From the NCBI RefSeq assembly GCF_001571285.1, contig NZ_BCTM01000004.1, positions 62,001-126,000 of the forward strand: a DNA stretch of 64,000 bases. The letters are read 5' to 3'. The translations under genes were made by a program, and so were the position numbers. The stretch comes from Kluyvera cryocrescens NBRC 102467 (lineage in GTDB: Bacteria > Pseudomonadota > Gammaproteobacteria > Enterobacterales > Enterobacteriaceae). Positions 1 through 7,421 of this stretch are shown piece after piece (position 1 is the stretch's first letter; the number at the start of each line of letters is the position of its first letter). A model generated the notes under the pieces. The model ran no database searches, was not told the origin of the DNA, and was given only the letters and a program-made list of their open reading frames with translations.

Positions 1-187
1 CGTGGTGGCACTGCGCGGCGACTGGAGCCAGCCTTCCGGGCTGATTACGTCGTTTCTGCAACAAAGAAACCGCTATGCAATCCCCTTCAATCAAATTTAT
101 GGGCCAGGACTGACGGACGGCGAAATTCTGCCGCCGCTGATCGATAAGCACACCGTCCTAAACACCCTCAAGAATGCAAAAGGTTAA
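1..187 (+). CDS. scsB: ScsB C-terminus (partial, DsbD-like thiol transporter)
   Basis: Only the last 61 or so residues of a gene that begins before the window. The tail, with a YGPGL segment followed by GEILPPLI, resembles the C-terminal thioredoxin-like domain of the DsbD-related membrane protein ScsB, which passes electrons from cytoplasmic thioredoxin to periplasmic partners. Its stop lies 6 bases before scsC, whose product is the expected ScsB partner. No catalytic cysteine falls in this fragment. The identification rests on the tail sequence and the neighbour, so it is moderate. Confidence 0.7.
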   Translation, partial: VVALRGDWSQPSGLITSFLQQRNRYAIPFNQIYGPGLTDGEILPPLIDKHTVLNTLKNAKG

Positions 188-193
188 TTAACC

Positions 194-916
194 ATGAAAA
201 AAACGCTTCTCTCACTGTTTCTGCTTGCCGTATCACTGCCAACATTGGCGGCGCCCGTGCTGACGGCCGCCCAGGAGGCTCGGGTACAAGAACTGGTGCA
301 GGAAACCTTGCTCAAGCATCCGGAGATTCTGGCCGCGGCGGCAGAAAAGCTCGACCAGCAGGACGCACAGGCCAATCAGCAAATCGTGAATAAGGTGATT
401 GCCGATAACAGCGATTTCCTGTTCCGTGATGCCAATTCACCGCGTATCGGCGCGGAGCATCCCCGGCTGACGCTGGTGGTTTTTACCGACTACAACTGTC
501 CCTATTGCAAGAAATTCGACCCGTATCTGGAACAGATTGTCGCCAAATACCCTGACGTCGCGGTGATATTTAAATTCCTGCCTTATCGCTCGGAAAGTTC
601 GGTAACCGCCGCGCGCGATGCGCTAACCGTATGGCGATCGCATCCGCAGCAGTTTATTAAGTTCAACGACATCCTGATGACTAAAAAAGGCTATCACGAT
701 GATGCCAGCATAACGGCGGCGAAAAAGAAAGCGGGCGTGGTGGTTGATGAACCGGACAGCCAAAGCTTCGAAACGATTAAGAAAAGTCTCGCGTTGGCGC
801 AACAGCTGGGAATTCAGGGGACGCCCGCGACGCTGATAGGAAATGAACTGCTTTCAGGCTGGGTTCCCTTCGAACAGTTTGATGCTATGGTCAGCGATGC
901 GCTGAAAAAACAGTAA
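194..916 (+). CDS. scsC: ScsC, periplasmic DsbA-family thiol-disulfide protein
   Basis: A 240-residue exported protein of the suppressor-of-copper-sensitivity system. Residues 1-19 form a signal peptide (MKK, hydrophobic core, cleavage near LAA). An N-terminal helical stretch with many Gln/Ala (about 25-75) matches the oligomerisation region of long ScsC proteins. The thioredoxin fold follows, with a CPYC active site after TDYN and a cis-Pro region at GTPATLIG. ScsC proteins act as periplasmic isomerase/reductase kept reduced by ScsB, and they also bind copper. It sits 6 bases after scsB and is probably cotranscribed with it. A G-C-rich hairpin after the stop may limit readthrough into dsbG. 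Confidence 0.85.
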   Translation: MKKTLLSLFLLAVSLPTLAAPVLTAAQEARVQELVQETLLKHPEILAAAAEKLDQQDAQANQQIVNKVIADNSDFLFRDANSPRIGAEHPRLTLVVFTDYNCPYCKKFDPYLEQIVAKYPDVAVIFKFLPYRSESSVTAARDALTVWRSHPQQFIKFNDILMTKKGYHDDASITAAKKKAGVVVDEPDSQSFETIKKSLALAQQLGIQGTPATLIGNELLSGWVPFEQFDAMVSDALKKQ

Positions 917-925
917 ATCCGTATG

Positions 926-948
926 CGGGGGGAGGTTGCCCCCGTTTT
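926..948 (+). terminator. Hairpin with T-run after scsC
   Basis: CGGGGG (926-931) pairs with CCCCCG (939-944) around a 7-base loop and is followed by TTTT. This has the form of an intrinsic terminator or attenuator between scsC and dsbG. Confidence 0.7.
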
Positions 949-958
949 ATGAGGTGTG

Positions 959-1720
959 ATGATGAAACGTATGATCTTAACCGCGTTCTTGATGGCCCCG
1001 ATGCTGGCCTGTGCGCAGAATGCCGTCCCCGATATCATTAAGCGCTTTAGCGAACAGCAGAATATTACTGATGTGAAAGCCGTCGATGCGCCCGGTGGCG
1101 TCAAAAGCTGGGTTGGACAATATCAGGACATGGGGGTCAATCTCTTTTTGACGCCCGACGGCCAACATGTGATTTCCGGCTACCTATATGATGCGCAGGG
1201 GAAAAATCTCAGCGAGGGATATTTCAAAGAGCAGATCTATATTCCGCTCGGCCGGGAGATGTGGAAAACCCTCAATGCGACGCAGCCGCTGAAAGAGGGG
1301 CCGGATACCGCCGCCAGAAAAGTGTTTGTGTTCGCCGAACCGTTCTGTCCTTACTGTAAAGTGTTCTGGTCCGCCGCTCAGCCTTGGGTCGCCGCGGGGA
1401 AAGTGCAGCTCAATACGCTGATGGTGGCATTTTTAAATCCAAAAAGCGGGCGCTACGCCACGGCTATCCTCAATGCGCCGGATCCGGTTGCGGCCTGGCG
1501 CGACTATGAGCTGTCCGGTGGCAAGAAACTGCCGCATTTTGAAGGCGCCACGCCGCGTGCGACCTTTAATCAGCTCCAGCATCATCAAAAGCTGATGGAT
1601 GATTTAGGCGCCAATGCAACGCCGGCAATCTACTACATGAACGCCAACAATGAGCTGCAGCAGGTGGTGGGAATGCCGGATGAAAAACAACTGGTGGAGA
1701 TGTTTGGACCTCGGCCCTGA
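959..1720 (+). CDS. dsbG: Thiol:disulfide interchange protein DsbG
   Basis: A periplasmic disulfide isomerase/chaperone that reduces single-cysteine sulfenates. After a short signal peptide ending near ACA, the N-terminal dimerisation domain contains DAPGG, YQDMGV and LTPDG segments typical of DsbG. The thioredoxin domain carries FAEPFCPYCK, the CPYC motif of DsbG, and NATPAIYYMN contains the cis-proline. The length of about 253 residues fits E. coli DsbG. Start: GTG at 956 is followed by ATG at 959 and 962; I chose 959, with GAGGTGTG just upstream. Being next to scsBC suggests ScsB may supply electrons, although DsbD serves DsbG in E. coli. Confidence 0.88.
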   Translation: MMKRMILTAFLMAPMLACAQNAVPDIIKRFSEQQNITDVKAVDAPGGVKSWVGQYQDMGVNLFLTPDGQHVISGYLYDAQGKNLSEGYFKEQIYIPLGREMWKTLNATQPLKEGPDTAARKVFVFAEPFCPYCKVFWSAAQPWVAAGKVQLNTLMVAFLNPKSGRYATAILNAPDPVAAWRDYELSGGKKLPHFEGATPRATFNQLQHHQKLMDDLGANATPAIYYMNANNELQQVVGMPDEKQLVEMFGPRP

Positions 1721-1781
1721 GTGCATGTATGAGGCGACAGGCGTCAGGAAATATTAGCGTAGGCGCCGCTTGACGATAAGT

Positions 1782-1817
1782 GAGGTGCTGCCGGCGAGGC
1801 ATTTCCGGCAACACCTC
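1782..1817. terminator. Long hairpin between dsbG and a small minus-strand gene
   Basis: GAGGTG-C-TGCCGG (1782-1794) pairs with CCGGCA-A-CACCTC (1805-1817). It lies between the convergent dsbG gene and the 42-residue gene at 1832-1960, so it could end transcription from both sides. There is no clear T-run on either strand, so termination is an inference from position. Confidence 0.5.
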
Positions 1818-1831
1818 TATAATTCGAAGTC

Positions 1832-1960
1832 TTAGGATTTTCCTAGTAACTTATTGATCACCGGCGTTAATACCATCACCAGCGTGACGAAGACGGCCAG
1901 CAGTATCGCCGAAAGTAATTTATGGTTGTTGATGTTGTTAAGTATCATCGGCAGAGTCAA
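1832..1960 (-). CDS. Small predicted membrane protein (42 aa)
   Basis: A 42-codon reading frame starting with TTG at 1958-1960, preceded by a very strong ribosome site (AGGAGGAGGAATAAA). The protein starts TLPMILNN and has one hydrophobic helix (LLSAILLAVFVTLVMVL) flanked by charged residues, ending NKLLGKS. That layout is typical of single-pass small membrane proteins. It lies 44 bases after the 102-residue membrane protein gene on the same strand, so the two may form an operon. I do not recognise a family. The ribosome site is the main support. Confidence 0.55.
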   Translation of the reverse strand: MTLPMILNNINNHKLLSAILLAVFVTLVMVLTPVINKLLGKS

Positions 1961-2004
1961 TTTATTCCTCCTCCTGTAATGAGTAATGATAGGCATTAGC
2001 GGGA

Positions 2005-2313
2005 TTAATTACCCCAGACATGAACGAAATTTAAGCCAATGGAGAAAATGACCCATGCCAGAAGAAGATATCGGCGCTTATCGTTTCGCGATTCGAGAGC
2101 GGAATAATAGTTGGCGCTATAAAATGTTGAGGCAATTATCGATAGGGTGACGACCAGATGCCACACATGTTCTCTGATGCCAATCAGCGCGCTGATCGCG
2201 CCAAAGCACAGTACGATGGCGATACCGTTGAGCGCATTGCACATCAACCACCCCCACAGGCTGGACGGCCTGGAGAACATTTGTTCAAGTCTTAAAACCA
2301 ATGATTGATTCAC
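2005..2313 (-). CDS. Hypothetical inner-membrane protein (102 aa)
   Basis: I do not recognise a family. The protein has a short N-terminal cytoplasmic segment with a basic patch, then about three hydrophobic helices (residues about 20-43, 50-68 and 82-100). A loop with ESRNDKRR lies before the last helix. That layout predicts a small multi-span membrane protein. Upstream is an A+T-rich intergenic region suited to a promoter; downstream on the same strand is the 42-residue membrane protein. No function can be inferred from the context between dsbG and the aryl polyene operon. Confidence 0.6.
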   Translation of the reverse strand: MNQSLVLRLEQMFSRPSSLWGWLMCNALNGIAIVLCFGAISALIGIREHVWHLVVTLSIIASTFYSANYYSALESRNDKRRYLLLAWVIFSIGLNFVHVWGN

Positions 2314-2622
2314 CCTGTGAATATTATGGCTGCATAAAGTGCTATTTAAATAACCGCACAGTGTTGACCAAAATCAATATTACTGGTGAGGATGGGAAAT
2401 AAGTTAAAAAATGACTTAAATCAAATTGGCATAAATACGGTTAACCCGTCGATATTTTGTTTTTTATGCTTTAACACTTCGTGTCGTTAATATAAATGAC
2501 TAACTTAATAACACCATGAACTCAGAAACATCCTAACGTATTTTTTATGAATGATGACTCAGCGTATTTTATCAGGTTATTGTGAGGGACTAAATAATCA
2601 CGTGAAAAATTATATTAACCAT
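2314..2622. other. A+T-rich intergenic region, no gene seen
   Basis: About 310 bases between the start of the 102-residue membrane protein gene and the end of the aryl polyene operon. It is markedly A+T-rich compared with its flanks. It should contain the promoter for the minus-strand membrane protein gene and the 3' end of the ape transcript. I found no convincing terminator or reading frame. Confidence 0.5.
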
Positions 2623-3198
2623 TCATCCTGGTAGCCGAATAATAATCTGCGGTTGGAAAGGCGTTGGGGTGCACACGGCGATGCTTAAACCGTCTAATTG
2701 TCGGTCGGCAACAAACGGGCCCTCGCAACGGTTGCTGTCGACGTGGGCCATCTGCCAGACGCTGTCACCGCGCTGTTTGATGATAGCCTCTTTCCGGGTC
2801 CAGATTTGCCAGAAAAGGGCCAGTTGGTGCTCCGCTGGCGCGCTGGCAACTTGCCGTTGCTCAGTAGGGCTGAAAAGTGTCTCTACCAGCGCAGGCCAGT
2901 TTTTTCGGGGGCGGATGACTTCAATATCGCAACCGACATCCCCTTCATCGCTGAGGAATAGCGCAATATTATCGCCGCTATGGCTGAGGTTAAACCACAG
3001 CGGCGTGCCCGCCGTGAAGGCCGGTTTACCCTGCGCGCCGTAGACCATGTCCGGCAGCGGTGAAATCACCTGGTGCAGCATCACGCGTCCGGCCAGCCAA
3101 TTCGCACGGTTGGGGCCGGTTGGTGCGCGCCTGGCGACAGCAGGCGGCAGCTCAGCGCCGCTTAGCTGCGATACGTAGCCGAGGAAAAGCTGGTACAT
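2623..3198 (-). CDS. 4'-phosphopantetheinyl transferase of the aryl polyene operon
   Basis: A Sfp-type enzyme of 191 residues that should attach the phosphopantetheine arm to the two carrier proteins ApeE and ApeF. Family motifs are visible: WFNLSHSGD in the middle, GCDIEVIRPRK (Mg-binding acidic pair) and FWQIWTRKEAIIKQRGD (W-x3-KEA helix). Start: the ATG at 3198 begins one base after the apeR stop codon. A longer upstream frame would overlap apeR by 80 bases and is unlikely. It is the last gene of the operon, so the cluster is self-sufficient for carrier activation. Confidence 0.85.
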   Translation of the reverse strand: MYQLFLGYVSQLSGAELPPAVARRAPTGPNRANWLAGRVMLHQVISPLPDMVYGAQGKPAFTAGTPLWFNLSHSGDNIALFLSDEGDVGCDIEVIRPRKNWPALVETLFSPTEQRQVASAPAEHQLALFWQIWTRKEAIIKQRGDSVWQMAHVDSNRCEGPFVADRQLDGLSIAVCTPTPFQPQIIIRLPG

Positions 3199-3199
3199 G

Positions 3200-4429
3200 C
3201 TACGGCCAACGTCGAATGACGAGCGAGGTGTTGATGCCACCGAAAGCAAAGTTGTTGCTTTGCAGGAACTCGCACTCAAGCTGGCGCGCTTCGCCTATGA
3301 TGTAATCCAGCACACCGCACTGCGCATCCGGCTGGCGTAAATTGAGCGTGGGGGCAAACCAGCCTTCACGCATCATCTGCAAACTCATCCATGCCTCCAG
3401 CGCACCGCAGGCCCCCAGGGTGTGGCCAAAGTAGCTTTTCAGCGATGAGATAGGCACGTTTTCGCCGTAAATGGCCGCCGTAGCCTGACTTTCAGCGATA
3501 TCACCGCGATCGGTTGCCGTACCGTGCGCCGAAATATAACCAATATCCCGCGCGCTCAAGCCCGCCATTTTTAACGACTGTTCCATACAAATCTGCATCG
3601 TTTCACGCTGCGGCTGGGTAATATGCGCGGCGTCGCAGTTGGTGGCAAAACCAATAATCTCGCCGTAAATGGTCGCACCGCGCGCTTTGGCGTGCTCCAG
3701 TTCTTCGAGAATCAGCGTGCCTGCGCCCTCGCCAATCACCAAGCCGTCGCGCTGGACATCGAACGGGGCCGGCGTGGTTTTTGGTGCGTCGTTGCGCTGG
3801 CTGGTGGCGAACAGAGTATCAAATACCGCCGCTTCCGAAGGGCACAGCTCTTCTGCACCACCGGCGACCATTACCGTTTGATAGCCGTGGCGGATAGCTT
3901 CCCAGGCGTAACCAATGGCCTGGCTACCGGAAGTGCAGGCGCTGGAGGTGGGGATCACCCGTCCGCGTAGCCCAAAAAACAGCCCGGTATTCACCGCCGC
4001 GGTGTGCGGCATCATCTGCACGTAGGTGGTGCCGGTAATATTGCGGGTGTGTTTTTCGGTCAGCATGGTGGCGAACTCGCTGACCGAATCGGTACTGCCG
4101 GTAGAGGAGCCGTAGGCAATGCCGGTCTCGCCGCCGGTCAGCACCGGATCGTCAATCAGCCCGGCCTGCTCAAGCGCCAGCTCGGTTGCGCGGGTAGCAA
4201 GACGTGACACGCGGCCCATCGCGCGAATGCGCTTACGGGTGTAGTGAACCGGCAGAGTGAAGTCATCAATCGGTGCGGCGAGCAGGGTCTGTAACCCATC
4301 ATAGATTTGCCATTCCGGCATCGCGCGCACCGCATTTTCGTACTGCAACAGTTTGGACGAGACTTCCTGCCAGCCGTTGCCAAAAGCGGTTACGCCACCC
4401 ATGCCGGTAATCACCACGCGGCACGTCAT
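3200..4429 (-). CDS. apeR: ApeR, beta-ketoacyl-ACP synthase
   Basis: A 409-residue FabF-like ketosynthase. The active-site cysteine lies in SSACTSGS, and the two histidines lie in HGTATDRGD and KSYFGHTLGACG, giving a complete Cys-His-His triad. The C-terminal NNFAFGGINTSLVI is typical of the thiolase fold. In the aryl polyene pathway ApeR is a second ketosynthase beside the ApeO/ApeC pair, probably used for chain start or for the acyl part. The gene overlaps apeQ by ATGA, implying translational coupling. Confidence 0.85.
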   Translation of the reverse strand: MTCRVVITGMGGVTAFGNGWQEVSSKLLQYENAVRAMPEWQIYDGLQTLLAAPIDDFTLPVHYTRKRIRAMGRVSRLATRATELALEQAGLIDDPVLTGGETGIAYGSSTGSTDSVSEFATMLTEKHTRNITGTTYVQMMPHTAAVNTGLFFGLRGRVIPTSSACTSGSQAIGYAWEAIRHGYQTVMVAGGAEELCPSEAAVFDTLFATSQRNDAPKTTPAPFDVQRDGLVIGEGAGTLILEELEHAKARGATIYGEIIGFATNCDAAHITQPQRETMQICMEQSLKMAGLSARDIGYISAHGTATDRGDIAESQATAAIYGENVPISSLKSYFGHTLGACGALEAWMSLQMMREGWFAPTLNLRQPDAQCGVLDYIIGEARQLECEFLQSNNFAFGGINTSLVIRRWP

Positions 4430-5157
4430 AGCATCCCTCCATTGATGGAGATCACCTGACGCGTGACGTATCCCGCGATATCCGACATCAAATAGCTGGC
4501 AAGCCCGGCGACCTCTTGCGCTTGGCCCATGCGCTTCATCGGGATCATCGACATCGCTTCTTTGAACGCAGTCTCTTCCATCTCAATCATGCCGGTATCA
4601 ATCAGCCCTGGAGCGATACAGTTGACGGTAATTTTGCGTTTTGCCAGCTCGATGGCCAATGCTTTAGTTGCGCCGATAATCCCGGCTTTCGCGGCGCTGT
4701 AGTTCACCTGGCCGCGGTTACCCATCACTCCCGACACGGAGGACAGAGTGATAATACGTCCTCCCCGCCGGGCGCTAATCATCGGCATCATGCACGGTTG
4801 AATCACGTTATAGAAGCTGTCGAGGTTGGTATGGATCACCGCATCCCAGTCATCGTCGCTGAGCGCAGGAAAGGCCGCATCGCGGGCGATCCCGGCGTTA
4901 CTGACTACACCGTACCAGGCACCATGTTCGGCAAGATCGTTGTCCAGAACCTCGCGACACTGCGCGCGATTGGCCACGTCAAAGGCCAGCAGACGGCCTG
5001 CGCCGCCGGCGGCAATAATGGCGTCCAGCGTCTGCTGCGCGCCTTGCGCATCGCGGTGGTAATGTACGCCGACCGTAAAGCCGTCCGCTGCCAATTGCAG
5101 GGCGATAGCGCGACCAATGCCTTTACTGGCGCCGGTCACCAAAACTGAACGACTCAT
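4426..5157 (-). CDS. apeQ: ApeQ, 3-oxoacyl-ACP reductase (FabG-like SDR)
   Basis: A 243-residue short-chain dehydrogenase that reduces the beta-keto group in each polyene extension cycle. It has the NADPH-binding TGASKGIGRA near the N-terminus, NAG, and catalytic Ser in SSVSGVMGNRGQ with Tyr and Lys in NYSAAK. The start was set at the ATG at 5157, which overlaps the apeP stop by ATGA. Longer forms would run 100 bases into apeP. The C-terminus SINGGML fits FabG. It lies in the operon between the dehydratase ApeP and the ketosynthase ApeR. Confidence 0.88.
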   Translation of the reverse strand: MSRSVLVTGASKGIGRAIALQLAADGFTVGVHYHRDAQGAQQTLDAIIAAGGAGRLLAFDVANRAQCREVLDNDLAEHGAWYGVVSNAGIARDAAFPALSDDDWDAVIHTNLDSFYNVIQPCMMPMISARRGGRIITLSSVSGVMGNRGQVNYSAAKAGIIGATKALAIELAKRKITVNCIAPGLIDTGMIEMEETAFKEAMSMIPMKRMGQAQEVAGLASYLMSDIAGYVTRQVISINGGML

Positions 5158-5633
5158 GCAGACACTCCTTGTTGAAATAGAGTATGAAGTTCTTCTGGGG
5201 TGGGCTGGAAAGTATTGATGCGCCCGCTGGCGAGCGGCGTTTGGCCCGACTCGATCGTACATTCAAAGCTGCCGAAGCGCGCATCCTGCATCAGCCGCTG
5301 GGTCGTGATGGTGAGTGTTGATCCGGCGGCAAAATGGCCGGCTTCACAGTGCAGATCGCGCGCGCTTAGCACCATGCCTAAGGCGATGTGCGTTTCACCA
5401 CGCTGATGGCGGTGCCAGCCGGACCAAACGCCAACGGTCTGCGCCATCACTTCCAGCGCAAACCAGCCGGGCAGGTTGCCCTGGGCGTTGAGGAAGGGCG
5501 CCAGCACGCCGTTTGCCGATACCGTCACCCGACAGGTGGCGGCCTCATCGCTCACCTCAACCACCTCATCCAGCAGCATCATTGGTGCATCGTGCGGCAG
5601 ATAGTCGCCGGGCGGTAAATAGGATTTCATCAC
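5154..5633 (-). CDS. apeP: ApeP, hot-dog-fold 3-hydroxyacyl-ACP dehydratase
   Basis: A 159-residue protein with the FabA/FabZ-like hot-dog motifs: YLPHDAPMMLLDEV at the N-terminus, and a central helix WFALEVMAQTVGVWSGWH carrying the Glu and Gln positions seen in dehydratases. In aryl polyene biosynthesis ApeP works with ApeI as a dehydratase pair that forms each double bond. The start codon overlaps the apeO stop (ATGA). Two adjacent Met codons leave a 3-base uncertainty in the start. Confidence 0.82.
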   Translation of the reverse strand: MMKSYLPPGDYLPHDAPMMLLDEVVEVSDEAATCRVTVSANGVLAPFLNAQGNLPGWFALEVMAQTVGVWSGWHRHQRGETHIALGMVLSARDLHCEAGHFAAGSTLTITTQRLMQDARFGSFECTIESGQTPLASGRINTFQPTPEELHTLFQQGVSA

Positions 5634-6805
5634 ACTCTCCCGAGCAAAATGCTGGCGTTGTTGCCGCCAAAAGCAAATGAATTGGATAGGATCACCGGAC
5701 GGGCTAGCGGCTGCGGCGTGGTCAGAATCCCACAGCGCGGCAGCGTCTCATCCCACGGCGACTGGCTGAACTCCTGCGGTGGTAGCGGCAGATGGCGTTG
5801 CAGGATCAGCATACTGAGGGCCGCCTCGGTAATGCCGGCGGCTCCCAGCGTGTGGCCGGTCAGATGTTTGGTTGAGCTGCACGGCACCGTTTCGCCAAAC
5901 AGCGCGTGCACCACGGCGGACTCAATCTGGTCGTTGAGCGATGTGGCGGTGCCGTGCAGATTAATATAGCCCACCTGCTGCGGAGCTATGTCCGCATCGC
6001 GCAGCGCTTGTTCAATGGCGCGGATGGCGCCTTCGCCCTGCGGATGCGGCGCGGAGATATGGTAAGCATCGCTCGACTCACCAACGCCCAGCAGCGCAAT
6101 GGGCTGGGGTTCACGGGTCAATAGCATCAGCCCCGCCGCCTCACCGATGGTGATCCCCCGGCGGTCGCGGGCAAACGGCTGGCATAGCGTGGGGGAGAGC
6201 GATTCCAGGCTGTGGAAGCCATTAATCGGCATTCGGCTCAGCGTATCGGCACCGCCGACAATCGCCACGTCCGCCAGCCCCGCCTCAATCAAACGACGGC
6301 CGCTGATGATTGCCCGCGCGCTGGAAGAACAGGCGGTGGATAGGGTAAATGCCGGGCCGTCCAGCGCCAGCCATTGGCTGAGAAAACGCGATGGGTCGCC
6401 CAGCTCCTGCTGCGGATAGCGCCAGTCGATACTTGGGTGGCCATTTAGCGTCAGGTTTACGTGCTTATCGCCTTCGTCCAGCCCGGAGGTACTGGTGCCG
6501 AGCACTACCGCCACGCGATCGCGGCCAAAGCGCGCAATCGCGTCATCCACCTGCGGCTGTATTTGGGCCAACGCGACCATCAGTAGCTGATTATTGCGCG
6601 AACGATGGGCGCTAAACGCCTCAGGAATCGGCGGCAGATCGGCGTCCACGCCGCCAAATGTCGCCTGCGGCTGTCCCTGTAACCAACCTTCGCGCGGGCG
6701 CATACCCGGGGCGATACCGCGCGCCAGATTGGCGGCGATCTCGTCGGCACCGTTACCCAGGGCGTTAATCAGACCGACGGCGGAAATGTAGATCATCTCA
6801 GTCAC
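5630..6805 (-). CDS. apeO: ApeO, elongating beta-ketoacyl synthase
   Basis: A 391-residue ketosynthase. The nucleophile is in LSTACSSSARAI, with histidines in LHGTATSLND and TKHLTGHTLGAAG, so it is catalytically complete. In the type II aryl polyene synthase, ApeO forms the active heterodimer with the chain-length-factor-like ApeC, encoded at the other end of this operon. The start overlaps the apeN 3' end by 8 bases. An alternative start is the Met three codons in. Confidence 0.86.
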   Translation of the reverse strand: MTEMIYISAVGLINALGNGADEIAANLARGIAPGMRPREGWLQGQPQATFGGVDADLPPIPEAFSAHRSRNNQLLMVALAQIQPQVDDAIARFGRDRVAVVLGTSTSGLDEGDKHVNLTLNGHPSIDWRYPQQELGDPSRFLSQWLALDGPAFTLSTACSSSARAIISGRRLIEAGLADVAIVGGADTLSRMPINGFHSLESLSPTLCQPFARDRRGITIGEAAGLMLLTREPQPIALLGVGESSDAYHISAPHPQGEGAIRAIEQALRDADIAPQQVGYINLHGTATSLNDQIESAVVHALFGETVPCSSTKHLTGHTLGAAGITEAALSMLILQRHLPLPPQEFSQSPWDETLPRCGILTTPQPLARPVILSNSFAFGGNNASILLGRV

Positions 6806-7421
6806 CCAGATATTGAATGGTAATGTGGTATTTAAAGACCTGCTGCGCGATGGCGATAGGCAGGCGCTGGCCGTGGCGGTTCAGGTAGCTTATCTCTGTG
6901 ACCAGTTTGCCACGGGGATTACGCAGTTCCCGCTTATCGCCGATGTCGGTCAGCGTCCAGCCTTTCGGCAACTGCGGTTGCCAGGCGTCGATCGGCCAGC
7001 GGCTCAGCATGACATCGGCTAGCACCTGGCTTGCCGGCGGTAGCTGCGGCATGATAACGGATTGCTCGCTGTGCAGGCCGTTGTCGTCATAGGTGACGAG
7101 AAACAGACGAATCCCGACCGACGACAGCCCAGCGAGGGTGACTTTCTGGCTATCGGCATTGAGCATCACTAACAGTGACTGGGTATTGCCGTTAAAGCGG
7201 CCGGTGAGGAGCTGCTGCGAACGGAAGGCCGGCGAAATGCCTGGAGCGGGTAAGGTAACCTGGGTACCCGGCTCCAGCCACGCCTGCGGGCGGGCGTCGC
7301 TGTCCGGCTGCGGGTGGCTGCACCCAGCCAGGAACAGCGTCAGAGCGATCATGGCCGCTTTGGATCGCAGAGGGTCACCGATGAAATGCGTTTTCAGCAG
7401 CCGGGAAATCAGTTTAATCAT
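6798..7421 (-). CDS. apeN: ApeN, DUF3261-type lipoprotein
   Basis: A 207-residue putative outer-membrane lipoprotein. The signal segment ends with a lipobox (LFLAGC) about 34 residues in, so the true start could be Met 24 instead of Met 1; both are in frame. The mature part is a beta-rich domain seen next to MMPL transporters in aryl polyene clusters. The likely role is in delivery of the polyene lipid to the outer membrane, together with ApeL and ApeM. The start overlaps apeM by 8 bases. Confidence 0.75.
   Translation of the reverse strand: MIKLISRLLKTHFIGDPLRSKAAMIALTLFLAGCSHPQPDSDARPQAWLEPGTQVTLPAPGISPAFRSQQLLTGRFNGNTQSLLVMLNADSQKVTLAGLSSVGIRLFLVTYDDNGLHSEQSVIMPQLPPASQVLADVMLSRWPIDAWQPQLPKGWTLTDIGDKRELRNPRGKLVTEISYLNRHGQRLPIAIAQQVFKYHITIQYLGD

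Noticed and set aside
3623-3970. Long frames on the plus strand opposite the ape genes
   Set aside because: They are antisense to well-supported genes with clear motifs, use rare amino-acid patterns (Arg/Ala/Gly-rich), and have no ribosome sites. They result from the high G+C content of the coding strand.
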